Below are positions 1-10,099 of a DNA stretch of 64,000 nt, piece by piece. The notes under the pieces are model-generated. The model was not told the DNA's origin and ran no database searches. It worked only from the letters and a program-made list of their open reading frames with translations. This stretch comes from Platerodrilus igneus. Taxonomy: Eukaryota; Arthropoda; Insecta; Coleoptera; Lycidae. Positions within the stretch are counted from its first letter, which is position 1. Each line of letters starts with the position of its first letter. Both the position numbers and the translations under genes were made by a program. Location: positions 2,609,501-2,673,500 of the forward strand of contig JARFIW010000588.1 of assembly GCA_036346225.1 (NCBI GenBank), written 5' to 3'.

Positions 1-560
1 CTATGTCTAGTGATAACCTATTCATTTCAATTTTTAGGTTCTCTAGCCTAACTACTTGCTTCATACTTCTAACATTCCACGCTCCGACTCGCAGAATGTT
101 CCCGACTCTTATTTTTAACTTTCCGATCGCATTCTCCGAAGTAGTCCCCTCCCGGAGATCCGAATGGGGGACTATTTTAACTCTGGAATCTTTTATCCCA
201 GAGAATGCCATCATGTTTGTAACAATTTAAGTACGCTGTGTACTTGGGAGATAATGTGGTGGTTTCCCGTTGCCTTCCATATCGCGGTAGTGTGTCTTAG
301 ACTGCCATACCGACCCCTATGGTCTCTGCCAATCTAACTACCAAAAGAGCCGCTGCCCTCTTTCGGGGACCTGTCTTAGTCTGGTTTCTCACTAACGACC
401 TTACTACTTTGGTTGGACCTGTAGTTTGGCTCTTTAGCTCATTAGAACACGCAGGTCATTTCACCTGTTCTAGTAATTTAGAACTTCGGCAAGGTGCAGG
501 TCCATTCGAAATGGCAATAGTAATACCACAAGACAAATTAATTAATAAAATTAAATAATA
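1..560 (-). mobile_element. RTE-type LINE, 5' UTR and start of endonuclease
   Basis: Reading the minus strand, about 430 nt of leader (560 to ~130) runs into the start of an apurinic-endonuclease domain with an AWNVRSM-like motif near position 60, then continues off the left edge. The same leader and start occur on the plus strand at about 20390-20720: both share the stretch about the CTCCCAAGTACACAGCG box and the ACTACTTCGGAG box. This copy is less decayed over the overlap than the one at 20 kb. The class is assigned from the endonuclease start and from the downstream RT of the 20-kb copy. The 5' boundary at ~560 is approximate. Confidence 0.7.
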
Positions 561-569
561 ACTTAAGAC

Positions 570-708
570 TTATCCAAAGCCTTAACGATTATTTCAAATC
601 GAGCTATTAATTGAAAGATAGAAAATATAAGGTTTTGGGCAGGTCTTGAACCTGTATCTTCGGCTTTGACTGCCGATACGCTAATCAATTGTGTCACTTA
701 GATGAGTA
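570..708 (-). repeat. tRNA-derived SINE head
   Basis: On the minus strand, 705 to 630 has the layout of a tRNA. There is an A-box-like region (TGACACAATTGATTAGCG), an anticodon-like stem CGGC/GCCG with a 7-nt loop, and a B box GGTTCAAGACC. The loop lacks the invariant U at position 33 and the acceptor stem does not close, so this is a tRNA-like SINE head or decayed tRNA rather than a working tRNA. The AT-rich stretch 570-630 would be its 3' body. Confidence 0.5.
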
Positions 709-904
709 ATGATAATTGGAAAGATATACAAATCTAAATCATGTACGTAACTAGGTATTGATCTAGCTTTCAATTATGCTTGGCATTTTTGTCAATCATA
801 TCTGACAGTGTCAATTTGTTTGATGTACGTTAGATATAGACAGGAAACAACACCCAAATTCATTACGTAAGTCATCAGTGGTATTAATTGCTCAACTAAC
901 TTAA

Positions 905-1362
905 AAGTTCAGGTCATGTCTTATTGGAATTCGTTTAAGTCTTTACAAAAATTTGGCTTATGATAATGCTAATTTAACAAACGTGGAAAAATTCATTTTG
1001 CTCTTGAATGGGTTGACTTAGGTTCTAAAAAGTTGATTCGTCATTTTCCTGTGATTGATTAAAGCTTAGAATGTTTATTCAATTTTGGTAAAAAATATTT
1101 ATTGGTTAATTCATTTATGGCAGACTTGGAAAATATTCCTAAGGCTAAAGCTAGTGCTCAAAAGAGTTAAGATATGCAGTTAATTGTTTTGTGGAAATTG
1201 TGGCTGGTTTAAAACAAATGTAGGTTGACCTGTTGGATGTTATTTTCTTTAACATGTTTTCTAAAAAATTGGACTCTGACTTACTGATAGCATTTGAATT
1301 GGAAAATGCTGAAGAAATTTCTACTTGTGAACAATTAAGGTTATTTGTGGAAAAACGTTAAA
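905..1362 (+). pseudogene. BEL/Pao gag fragment (DUF1759-like)
   Basis: Plus-strand reading across several frameshifts gives the pattern of the BEL/Pao gag region: a segment on leucines and a GEAKKLIRHF-like stretch replaced here by LKS..RHFPVID. Further on come ADLENIPKAKASAQKS and then IAFELENAEEISTCEQL, just before the hAT boundary. No single frame is open. The fragment stops where the hAT remnant begins at about 1363. Protease-RT and integrase pieces of the same class lie downstream on the same strand (10100-11645 and 14930-15355), so it is probably the gag of one broken element. Confidence 0.55.
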
Positions 1363-1387
1363 AGTGAGCAATTTCATTGGGATTTAT

Positions 1388-1532
1388 CTGATACCCAATA
1401 ATTACTCGAAACCCGATAATTACACGATACCCCATAATTAGCCGATCGTAATAATTACCCGATATCCGATAATTACCCGAAACCCGATAATTACACGATA
1501 CCCAATAATTACCCGTTATCCAAGAATTACCA
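1388..1532. repeat. left hAT subterminal array
   Basis: About nine degenerate units of roughly 16 bp built on ACCCGATAATTACCCGA. In reverse complement these match the units at the right end of the element. Interspersed arrays like this at both ends of a hAT element are candidate transposase-binding sites. Confidence 0.7.
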
Positions 1533-1739
1533 GTTAAACGTAAAGGTAAATTCCTTTTTTTATATTGTTTGCATGTGCATAATATAGAACTCATAATGTC
1601 GTATAGACATAGACATAACATTAAAAATAAAACTGTATTCCAAATTTTTATTTATATTTTATTTTTGTATTTAATTAATGTAATCATAATTTCTATTGAC
1701 ACATATAATGGCTTCCCACGTTTCGGGACTAAGCCGAGC

Positions 1740-1958
1740 TCAGTGTTTCGATATTATACGCCTATCTGCCGAAAATTGTCTTTCACTTGCCACAGATGTG
1801 GCCGGAATTGCCAAATATTTCATTGACAAGACGGCCACACTGGGGTATTTTGTTTTGTGGTCCTTGCACCACTTTAGTGGGTCCTTCCTAGGAGCTAAGG
1901 TTGGTTCCCTTAAAAATAAATCGTATTCGTGCATGGTTGCTTCATTTTGGTTATGATT
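1740..1958 (-). pseudogene. hAT transposase C-terminal dimerisation domain, fragment
   Basis: The minus-strand frame of about 64 residues, continuing a little upstream, reads DPLKWCKDHKTKYPSVAVLS and then KYLAIPATSVASERQFS. This is the hallmark of the hAT-family C-terminal (dimerisation) domain, with the PATS.ASER.FS signature intact. The frame ends in a stop at 1740, where the natural C-terminus would be. The upstream 500-600 residues (BED finger, DDE catalytic core) are absent because the right subterminal array begins only about 90 bp upstream. This is therefore an internal deletion rather than a 5' truncation. Confidence 0.85.
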
Positions 1959-2051
1959 ACAATGATAATCCGGTCCTGAAATGTTAATTAAATATTAATT
2001 GTATAAAAGGGCTGTACTTGTGTTCACAGTGCATATAAAATAAATCACGTA

Positions 2052-2309
2052 GTATTTATCGGTTTTCGGATATTTATCAGGTAACGAGTATTTATCGGGT
2101 TCCGAGTATTTATCGGGCAACGGGTAGTTAATGGGTAACGGGTATTTATCGGGTTTCGAGTATTTGTCGGGTTTCGGTTATTTATTGGGTAACGGGTATT
2201 TATCAGATATCGAGTATCAATCGGGTTTCGGGTATTTATCAGGTAACGGGTAGTTAGCGGGTATCAGGTATTTATCGGGTTTCGGGTATTTATCAGGTGT
2301 TACGTGCCT
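2052..2309. repeat. right hAT subterminal array and terminus
   Basis: About fourteen degenerate units alternate GGGTATTTATC with GGGTTTC or GGTAAC. The array ends in GGTGTTACGTGCC, probably close to the element terminus. Confidence 0.7.
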
Positions 2310-2690
2310 GTTTGACACTATGACATCAGGGGACAAAAGAATTGATATCCTTAAGTTGACTAGCTCTAGTCGGCGAGAGGTGGATCTGACACAAGTCGTA
2401 GTTTGGGCGTCTAACAGCCCTAATCCGTAGTAAGCGGTAAACAGTACAGACTGGAGATAGGTTTTAACGATAACAAAATCAGGTGGGCACCACCAGTAAT
2501 GACACTATGCTAGCTATAATCATAAGAATCTCGTTACTGGTCGAGAAAGCTCTTTAGCACTTGGTAATAATAATAAAAGGGATTAAATCAAGAGAAATTC
2601 ACGGTGTAGAATGCTCTGATTTGCCCCACTTGCACATGCAATCTTAAGAGAAATGATACACCTTATCTTCGGTTACTGGCTCTATTTCTA
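2310..2690. other. no gene seen
   Basis: I see no open frame, repeat or recognisable element here. Confidence 0.5.
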
Positions 2691-2691
2691 C

Positions 2692-2978
2692 ACATAGCTG
2701 CAAGGATTACAAGTCTTGGAAAATCTCAACACTATTTCCCATATTCAAATGTGGAAATAGGTTAGATTTTGCTAACTATAGAGGCATATCACTGCTGTCC
2801 ATACTATCTAAAATTATGGAATCCATAATCACAGATGAACTTTTCAGAATTTTAAACATACCATAGCAATTCAGCAACATGGGTTCTTTAAAGGCCGTTC
2901 TACTGCAACTAATCTTGCTGTATTTCACGAATATTTAACTAAGAATATGGAACTTGGATATCAGATCGATGTCATTTG
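2692..2978 (+). pseudogene. LINE reverse transcriptase fragment
   Basis: The plus strand, with at least one frameshift, contains the start of a non-LTR RT domain: FANYRGISLLSILSKIME is RT block 2a, followed by QHGFFKGRSTATNLA (block 2 to 3) and a GYQIDVI stretch. It stops abruptly at 2978, where sequence of a second LINE begins. This is a separate copy from the LINE at 3072-7670, because that LINE has its own version of the same blocks. Confidence 0.75.
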
Positions 2979-3071
2979 GCCACTAATTGCTGAAGATGCT
3001 TATCACCCTGCATTGAAAATTACATTTGATTTTAAAAGAATCCCAAAATAAACTTCTCCACAAACACACAT

Positions 3072-4733
3072 AATAAAGCATATAACTTTTATAAAGCCGA
3101 TTACTGTTCACTATACAAAGAATTATCTGTAGCAGACTGGCGCCCATTAGAACAATGTAATAATGTAGATGAAGCATGTTGCACCACTTTTTATAAATTA
3201 CTTTACTCTCTGATGGATAGATATGTACCCGTGTATACATCCAGGAACAGGTAAAAAACATATCCTAAATGGTTTTCTCGTGAGCTTATTAATATCAACA
3301 AGCAAAAAAATAAATCTCACAAGAAATATATTTCTACGCATTCACAGGTTCACTACATTACATTCAAACGACTCAGATCTCAATCAAAATCAAAAATCAA
3401 GGAGGCTTGTATCAGCTACTTGACTCATGCAGAAAACTATTAATGCAGATTCTAAAAGCGTTTGGTCATTTATAAGAGGCAGAAAAGGCTTTAGCAGAAT
3501 ATCAGGTGTACTCAATGTTGGAAATATCATTTATGACACACCTCAACAGATTGTAAATGGATTCAAAGACTATTTTTGCTCTGTCTACCATAAGCCGGAA
3601 GATATCAGAGGTATACAATGCAATGAAGAAGCTGTCTCATTGGGTATTAACATGCCGCACATTAATCTGGACAGTGTCACTGAAGATGACATCATAGCTG
3701 CTATTCGTAAATTAAAAAATAAGCCTACAGCCGGTATGGACCAGGTGCCGAGCTTTTTAATTAAAGATTGTGCAGTGGTTTTAGCTGAACCGTTACTATT
3801 TATAATTAATTTAGGTCTAAAGACTAGTACTTTCCCTGGTGTATGGAAAATAGCACGAGTTAATCCTGTGTACAAAGCTGGTGATGCTTCCAGGATAATT
3901 AATTATCGGCCAATATCCACTTTATCAAACTTTGCAAAAGTATTTGAATTGGTTTTATTACAACGTATCTATAGTCATATCAAAACTTCTATTTCACCTA
4001 GTCAGCATGGTTTTATTGAAAGGCGATCTACCTTTACCAATTTGTGTTGTTTTACCCAATCATCGCAGAAGCCTTAGATGATCATGGTCAAGTGGATGTG
4101 GTCTATACAGATTTCTCCAAGGCTTTTGACAGGATCATTCATTGTATATTATTGGAGAAGTTAAGAAGCTTCGGTTTTAGTAATAAGTATATAGCTCTGT
4201 TAAAATCTTATCTTGAAAACAGACCACAACAAGTTGTATACAATGGTTTTAACTCTGATATATTTATTGCTATGTCTGGTGTTCCTCAGGGGTCGAACCT
4301 AGGACCTTTGCTATTTCTACTATTCATCAATGACATATGTGTCAATCTGAAATCAAAGGTATTAATGTTTGCAGATGATTTAAAAATTTTCCAGGAAATT
4401 AAGTATGTCCAGGACTGTAGAAACATGCAATTAGACTTAGATATGTTACTGAACTGGTGTATGAACTATAAGCTTACACTGAACATTAATAAATGTAAGG
4501 TTGTCACGTTTACGCGCAAAGTAAACCCTATTGTCTTTGAGTACAGGATTGATTCAATTAATTTGATTCGGTGTTCTGAAACCAAAGATATGGGTGTGAT
4601 GTTTGACCATCAGTTGTCATTTGTTGCTCACATTAAGCTAATTGTTGCTGCTGCTTACAAAATGTTGGGGTTTATTTTGCACAACTGTAATCATTTTTTA
4701 AACTGCTCTGCTCTGATTACTTTATATATATAT
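3072..4733 (+). pseudogene. CR1/Jockey-group LINE, linker and RT (5' segment)
   Basis: Plus-strand frames at 3072-3420, 3427-4077 and 4044-4781 are successive parts of one ORF2 separated by frameshifts near 3420 and 4060. The first is the endonuclease-RT linker. The second holds RT blocks 0-2 (AGMDQVPSFLIKDC, INYRPISTLSNFAKVFE, SPSQHGFIERRSTF). The third holds VVYTDFSKAFDRI, SGVPQGSNLGPLLFLLFIND and the catalytic box FADD at about 4369. An LTR (A1) is inserted at 4734, so the last ~15 residues of the 4044-4781 frame are LTR, not LINE. The RT resumes at 7034. The endonuclease is missing, so the LINE is 5'-truncated. Class assignment is by RT motif style only. Confidence 0.85.
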
Positions 4734-6987
4734 TACTCATATTTAGACCAGGGTAGAAAATTAAATAATCACATCAAATAATTTTAATCACCGTGTATAG
4801 GGAATTTTATTAGATAAAACGCTTTATTAAAAAACCGTGGAGAATAAAAATTCATTCGTTTCATTAAAAATAAGAGATTTAAATTATGTACAAGACGCTT
4901 TATATAAAAGGAAGCGGAATTGAAATGCTCAACGTGTATTTAAGTCAATTGTTCCAAGAAACAAAGAGAAATTACGTGCAAAATTTATATTAAATAACCC
5001 TATTTTAAGTAACCGGTATTAAACAAAATGTACTGATAATAATTGAATATTTAATTAGGATTCACTAAAAATTAAAGGGTATTATTTTAATTGGAGTTAA
5101 TTGAACCGTTAGTAACAGATAATATCTATAAAAACTTGTAAAAACCCAATAAAATACCATGAAATAAAGCTCTGAGAATTAATAGTATGTTTGAACACCT
5201 GCGTATTTTTAAAAAAGCTCATTCTGCGTAATTTTTGCAGATAATTAATGGTTACAGAGAATGTTGGAGAAACCGTCGCTTATATTAACGGGAAGACTAG
5301 ATACGGGGTTATTTAACCCAGATAACAGTCCATGTGGACTGAAAATAATCGATAATAAGGAATATCAATTTGCACCAATAAAGAACAGGTTAGATAGAGG
5401 CAGATAATATGCGCAAGACCGAGACACATATAGTAAAAGGCGGGAGTAGAGCAACGTCATTGGGTTGCGATTGGTTGAAAATAAAAGGCAAAATTGAGAG
5501 GTAAAAATAACATTTCTGTATAAAATTCGATTAGTTATTTCCAGACGTTGCAAGCCGTGTCGAAAAATTTCTGAGATTTAACTGGGGCGAGTGCAAATTT
5601 CGTAAAAATTGCATGCTGGGCTGCGGAATGGGAACCTAGCATGCGAAATTCTTTAGAATTGTCCGTTTTGGGGACTAGACCGACAGACAGGCTAACCTCT
5701 ATATATACCCAGGTTAATATGAACAAGCTCTCTTAGATCTGCGACTTGATTCAATGCGTTAAACAGTGCTTTTTAGTTTTCCGAGTTTGATAGAATAATT
5801 TAAAGTTTGCTCGTATATTTTGGTGATTTAAAACAGTTTGTTCTTTACGTGCTACAATGAATGTACTTCAGTGCACTTAGAAAAGAAGATACAAGGTAAT
5901 AAAGTTTAGTATCACTGTACCTATTAGTAAAATTTACAACGACAAATGAATACACAAAAGTAGGCAGTTTTGGCGTATATTGGTGAAAGAAGTATGAATT
6001 TCTTTGTTATTTTTCGGGGGTATTAAGAATTAAATGATTCGTAAACGTGTCTGGATCCACAAAACAAGCTTCAGATATACACAAATGAGTTCCGGAAAAG
6101 CACTGAAACTACTTTAGATGGATGGTGATGTAGAAAATTTTAAAAGCGTTGAGAATCAGAAGCCGTAAATATAACCCAGTTGGATTGGTGTGATTAACAA
6201 AAGGGACGATGTACATTGAAGTTACGAGTGCAGTAACCTTCAGGTAAATTATACTATTTTGTTTGAACTTTGATGTTTTCGTGTGTTGAATAACTTTATA
6301 ATTGATTTACTTAAAATGGACAGTAGTGAAATTGTACTAACAATAAAATTTTAATTTTAAGGTGAAATTTGCTTGTTTAAGTAGAAAAGGGTATTTAGTA
6401 TTGATGTTCTGGATTATGATGAAAATTTGGGTATGTCTTTGAGCTCAATTAGACGAACCTGGTTAATTAACGTAAAGGGGTGGGAGATGCTCCCTTTGTA
6501 CTCAGACTCAGGTCTGCATATATTGTTATATTAATTAGTAGGCATCTACAAGGACTTTAATTCTGGATGCACATTAAAATGATAATAAATTTAATCTTGA
6601 AATTTTCTGATACTGAAATTTATGCTGAATTTTAATTTTGAAATTTTAATGTATTGTGAATATTGATGTAAATAGAGTTAACGTTGATGTTTGTGGTAGG
6701 AATGTGTTTGTTTTTTTTTATGAAAGAGGATGAAGGTTTAACTAGGTGAGCAGCCAAGGCGGAAAAGAGTAAAGAGGCGAGTAACAGAAGAAAATCAACA
6801 GACCAGGTAATTCAAGAGGTTTCACAGCAAACATGACGCCCAATCTGTGGGGATCTAATGTTTCTTTTTTGAAAGGGCCAGTTCCCGTGACCAAAGGTGT
6901 CAGCAAAGGTATCACAGCAAACATGGCGCCCAATCTGTGGGGCTCGATTCGAAAACCGTAGTTCCCGGATTTTGAAAGGTTTCACAG

Positions 6988-6990
<3 letters not shown>
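4734..6990 (+). mobile_element. solo LTR A1, Gypsy-like family A
   Basis: This is about 75-90% like LTRs A2, A3 and A4 by eye and has the same ends, TACTCATATTTAGACC and TTTCACAGCA. It is 2257 bp with no internal region, so it is a solo LTR left by LTR-LTR recombination. A TATA box (CTATATATAC) lies near 5699 and AATAAA at 5898. Two tandem copies of the LTR-end/PBS unit lie inside the LTR near 6821-6857 and 6911-6947. Flanks are TA-only on both sides, consistent with an ATAT target duplication. It interrupts the LINE RT coding frame. It is the most diverged of the four copies and so probably the oldest. Confidence 0.85.
5698..5709 (+). promoter_or_regulatory. TATA box of LTR A1
   Basis: CTCTATATATACCC lies in the position conserved in all four A LTRs (about 34001, 39234 and 41409 in the others). 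An AATAAA 200 bp downstream would end the R region. U3 is therefore ~960 bp and U5 more than 1 kb. Confidence 0.6.

Positions 6991-7033
<43 letters not shown>
6991..7033. repeat. (TA)n tract after LTR A1
   Basis: A pure AT dinucleotide tract of 43 bp with one phase slip at 7020/7021. The left flank of the LTR has only 11 bp of TA. The LINE reading frame leaves room for only about 7 bp of TA in the uninterrupted gene (see findings). Confidence 0.95.
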
Positions 7034-7035
<2 letters not shown>

Positions 7036-7672
7036 TTTATACGTTCAAAACTTGAATACTGCAGTGTCATTTGGAACCCCATTTACAGTAATCACAAGAT
7101 CCTAATAGAAAGAGTTCAAAGGGAAATTTTTAAAGTATTTATGGTACAAAATGTATGATACCTATCCCATCAGAGGTTTCGACCATGAAACACTGTTAAG
7201 CACCTTTCATCTAAAAACTTGTGAATCCAGAAGAATTACTTTAAGTATCACCATTCTCTATAAGATCATGCATGACAATATAGACTGTCCGTATATTATG
7301 GATAAACTAAATTTTTTGGTTCCTAGACATAATAGTAGAATTAATAGAAATAATAGTGTTTTATCTCTCAGCCTGTAAAACCAATATGCTGTTAAAATCA
7401 CCCGTATATTACATGTGTAGTAATTTTAATCAAATATGTGGCAATGTTGATATAAATGTTGATAGCCTACAAAAAATTCTTGAAGAACTTTCTGCCAAAT
7501 GATATTTACTCTCTAAAACTTTGTTTGTAACAGTTACTTTTTAACTTTAATTTTAACTCTAATAATTATTCTCAGTTATAATAATTATAAGTTGTACATA
7601 ATTATGGTTTATTGGATGTCCTGTAATGTGGCTAAGGCTGTTGGGCATTAAACATTATTATTATTATACCGA
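7034..7672 (+). pseudogene. CR1/Jockey-group LINE, RT thumb to 3' end
   Basis: This is the downstream half of the LINE split by LTR A1. The frame restarts with SFIRSKLEYCSVIWNPIYS, then a frameshift, then DTYPIRGFDHETLLSTFHLK (7151-7378), matching the C-terminal region of the second LINE at 8280-8640. The element ends in a 3' UTR and an (ATT)n tail at 7650-7670, directly abutting the next LINE. Confidence 0.8.
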
Positions 7673-8866
7673 TTTGAGTAAGGCATTCGATAGTATTTGC
7701 CATCAGCAGCTCGTGTTGAAACTAGAAGCGTTAGGTATACACGGTTTATATATATCTTGGATTCAATCCTATTTGCAAAGCAGATGTGTGAAAATTGGAA
7801 ATATTTGGAAATATTTCATTTAGAGAGATAACAGTAGGTTCAGGGGTTCCGCAAGGGTCACATCTGGGTCCGATTTTATTCTTGCTCTTCATCAACGATG
7901 TTGTGTCCATGTTCAAAAGTTCACAGGTGTTACTTTATGCCGATGACTTGAAATTTTTCAGGGTGATACATTCAAAATCTGATTGCTTCAAAATGCAACA
8001 GGATTTAGATAATTTTGTGACCTACTGCGATGGAAACTTCTTAAAGTTGAACATTTCTAAATGTAAAATTATGCGCTTTTATAGATGCACAATTCCTATG
8101 AACTACAATTATAGTATCAATAGTCATTCTATAAGTTCAGTCTCGCGTATCATTGACTTAGGAATTACCTTTGATGTTAAAATAACCTTTAGAGACCACA
8201 TCAACGCTATAGTATCCAAAGCCCTCAGAGCTTTGGGTTTTATCAAAAGAAATTGTAAAACCATTCGCAACATGAAAGCCTTAAAAGCACTTTACTCAGG
8301 TTTGGTTAGAAGTCTGCTCGAGTATACCTCTGTAATGTGGTCACCATCTTACTCATGCCACATCGATCGCATTGAAGAGGTGCAGTCTAAGTTCGCTAAA
8401 TTTGCTTTGTACCAAATACACTTTACAAGTGATCATATTACTCCGAGAGCAAGGTTGCAATTACTGGGTCTCCAATCGCTACAAGCAAGAAGGAAACAAG
8501 GGATGTTTATATTTGTGTTTAAAATGGTTAACAACTTGATTGATTGCGATGCCCTGCTTGCAAAATTGAATTTCCATGTAAAACATCAGATTACTGGCTC
8601 TGATAATTTATTTTTATTAAATTTTCATAGGACAAACTATGGGCAGTAGGCCGTTATAGACCGCATAATGATGACAGCTAACACAGACTATATGCATATA
8701 GACATTTTTCATATAACTTTATCGAGTCTGAAAAGACTACTTAATAGCAATTTGTAAATTTCTTATAACCTTTGTTATATGTTTAAATTTGTTAAGTGCC
8801 AATTGGATTTTTTTATAAATCTGTAATGTACTGAAATAAATAAATAAATAAATAAAATAAATTAAT
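7673..8866 (+). pseudogene. second CR1/Jockey-group LINE, RT to (AAAT)n tail
   Basis: 5'-truncated. The frame at ~7665-7800 (YTDLSKAFDSICHQQLVLKL) is continued after a frameshift at 7800 by 7795-8649. That frame carries SGVPQGSHLGPILFLLFIND, the catalytic YADD at about 7940, LNISKCKIMRF, and the thumb through LLEYTSVMWSPSYSC. A stop at 8649 is followed by ESEKTTLNSNL in another frame. The tail is (AAAT)n at 8834-8866, typical of CR1/Jockey elements. It is related to the neighbouring LINE but clearly a different family. Confidence 0.85.
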
Positions 8867-9919
8867 TAACACAGATATATACATTTGAACAAACATACGG
8901 TGCCTACTAGTACGCCCTAAACGCAACAAATATAAACAATAACTTACTACTAAATCGACGTTCGCACTGGCCAGAGCTATCAAAATAAACGCTTATGTAC
9001 AACTTATATTTTTAAACAAAGTAGGGATGGATGCACCTGGATCTCAGGCTGATGCGGCTAACCAATTTGACGACGTAGGGTATGAACTGCAACCCGAAGT
9101 ATCATGCGTTCTACGCCGGGCGCATGCAAAACCTGTTGTATCTAGGTGGATACTAAACGTAGGACTATTTGAATAGGTTTGCTTTACAAATGTTATGCTT
9201 GCGTTCACGGAACAAATTACACCATGGTTATATTACCTTGAAAAGGCTCGTAGCTTTACAGTTGTAAATGCTAACAGTGCACACACATTTATTTGTATCC
9301 CATGTGGCCAACGGGGTAGCGAGGATAGAGTGGATATACGACAAAGCGCACTTCTCTAATTTTGGCTCCACTGACACAGGTTGATAACAACAACTTATAG
9401 TTTTGGGGAACAAAATAGCTCCGTGCCAACGTGCATAACTAGTCTGATCACTCAGTAAAAATAGTAAGTTCACACAGTTCAACAGTTCAGCGTTTACCTT
9501 GTGGGGTAAATCAAGCCACTGTACATAGTGAGTGGGAGTCGTGTACGTTTTAACAAACTACTAACAAGCGTCATTACGGGGTGTATGCTGTTCCCAAGTA
9601 GATTGGACAATTACGGCCTACGGCATACGTAATTTAAGGTCGCTTCTTTCTCGTCCAAATTAGAAATTCTCAATATGGATTTGTATTCTATATATATGGA
9701 TGTAAATAACGAGAAATAAAAGTGTACAATGAGTAGATCTACAACAGATAGATTAACACACCCGAACCATAAAACCTAACTTAACACACTTCCCAAAAAA
9801 ACAAAAAAAAACTGACAATACTTAATGTCAATTCGTCGTCGGCCTTAAAATTAATATTAGAAGTGCGTCATTTACTGCGCTTGCTAAACGATTATAATAT
9901 AATGAATGATTATACAAAC
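8867..9919. other. no gene seen
   Basis: Only short unsupported frames. No motif recognised on either strand. Confidence 0.4.
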
Positions 9920-10031
9920 GGCACGTTACACGGGTTTTGGATATTTAACGGGTATCAGGTATTTATTGGGTATCGGGTATCAAAATTTCGTCCCGGGTAT
10001 TGCGTTATCGGGTACGTACCCAGATACCCGC
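9920..10031. repeat. solo hAT end with GGGTAT array
   Basis: Starts GGCACGTTACACGGG, the inverted counterpart of the terminus at 2296-2309. It continues with GGGTATC units and ends in a palindrome CGGGTACGTACCCAGATACCCG-like stretch. It looks like one end of an element of the same family as 1363-2310 without the rest. Confidence 0.55.
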
Positions 10032-10099
10032 CGTCATTCCTAAATGTAAGCATTAAAAGTTTCATGACTGAGAGTTATAAATAATGATTTGAGTTACAA

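Larger units (their letters stand above)
1363..2310 (-). mobile_element. hAT deletion derivative with inverted subterminal arrays
   Basis: The centre holds the C-terminal end of a hAT transposase on the minus strand. Both flanks hold degenerate arrays of a GGGTAT/TTATCGGGTTTC motif that point in opposite directions: the left array (1388-1532) is the reverse complement of the right array (2052-2297). The right end closes with GGTGTTACGTGCC, and a similar inverted terminal string starts another fragment at 9920. The N-terminal and catalytic parts of the transposase are missing, so the element is non-autonomous. I could not find a clear 8-bp target duplication. Confidence 0.65.

Noticed and set aside
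628..706. A tRNA gene on the minus strand
   Set aside because: A and B boxes are present but the anticodon loop lacks U33 and the acceptor stem does not pair; better explained as a SINE head or dead tRNA.
1388..2300. CRISPR-like regularly spaced repeats
   Set aside because: Units are degenerate, contiguous, and inverted between the two arrays around a hAT transposase relic in a eukaryotic genome.
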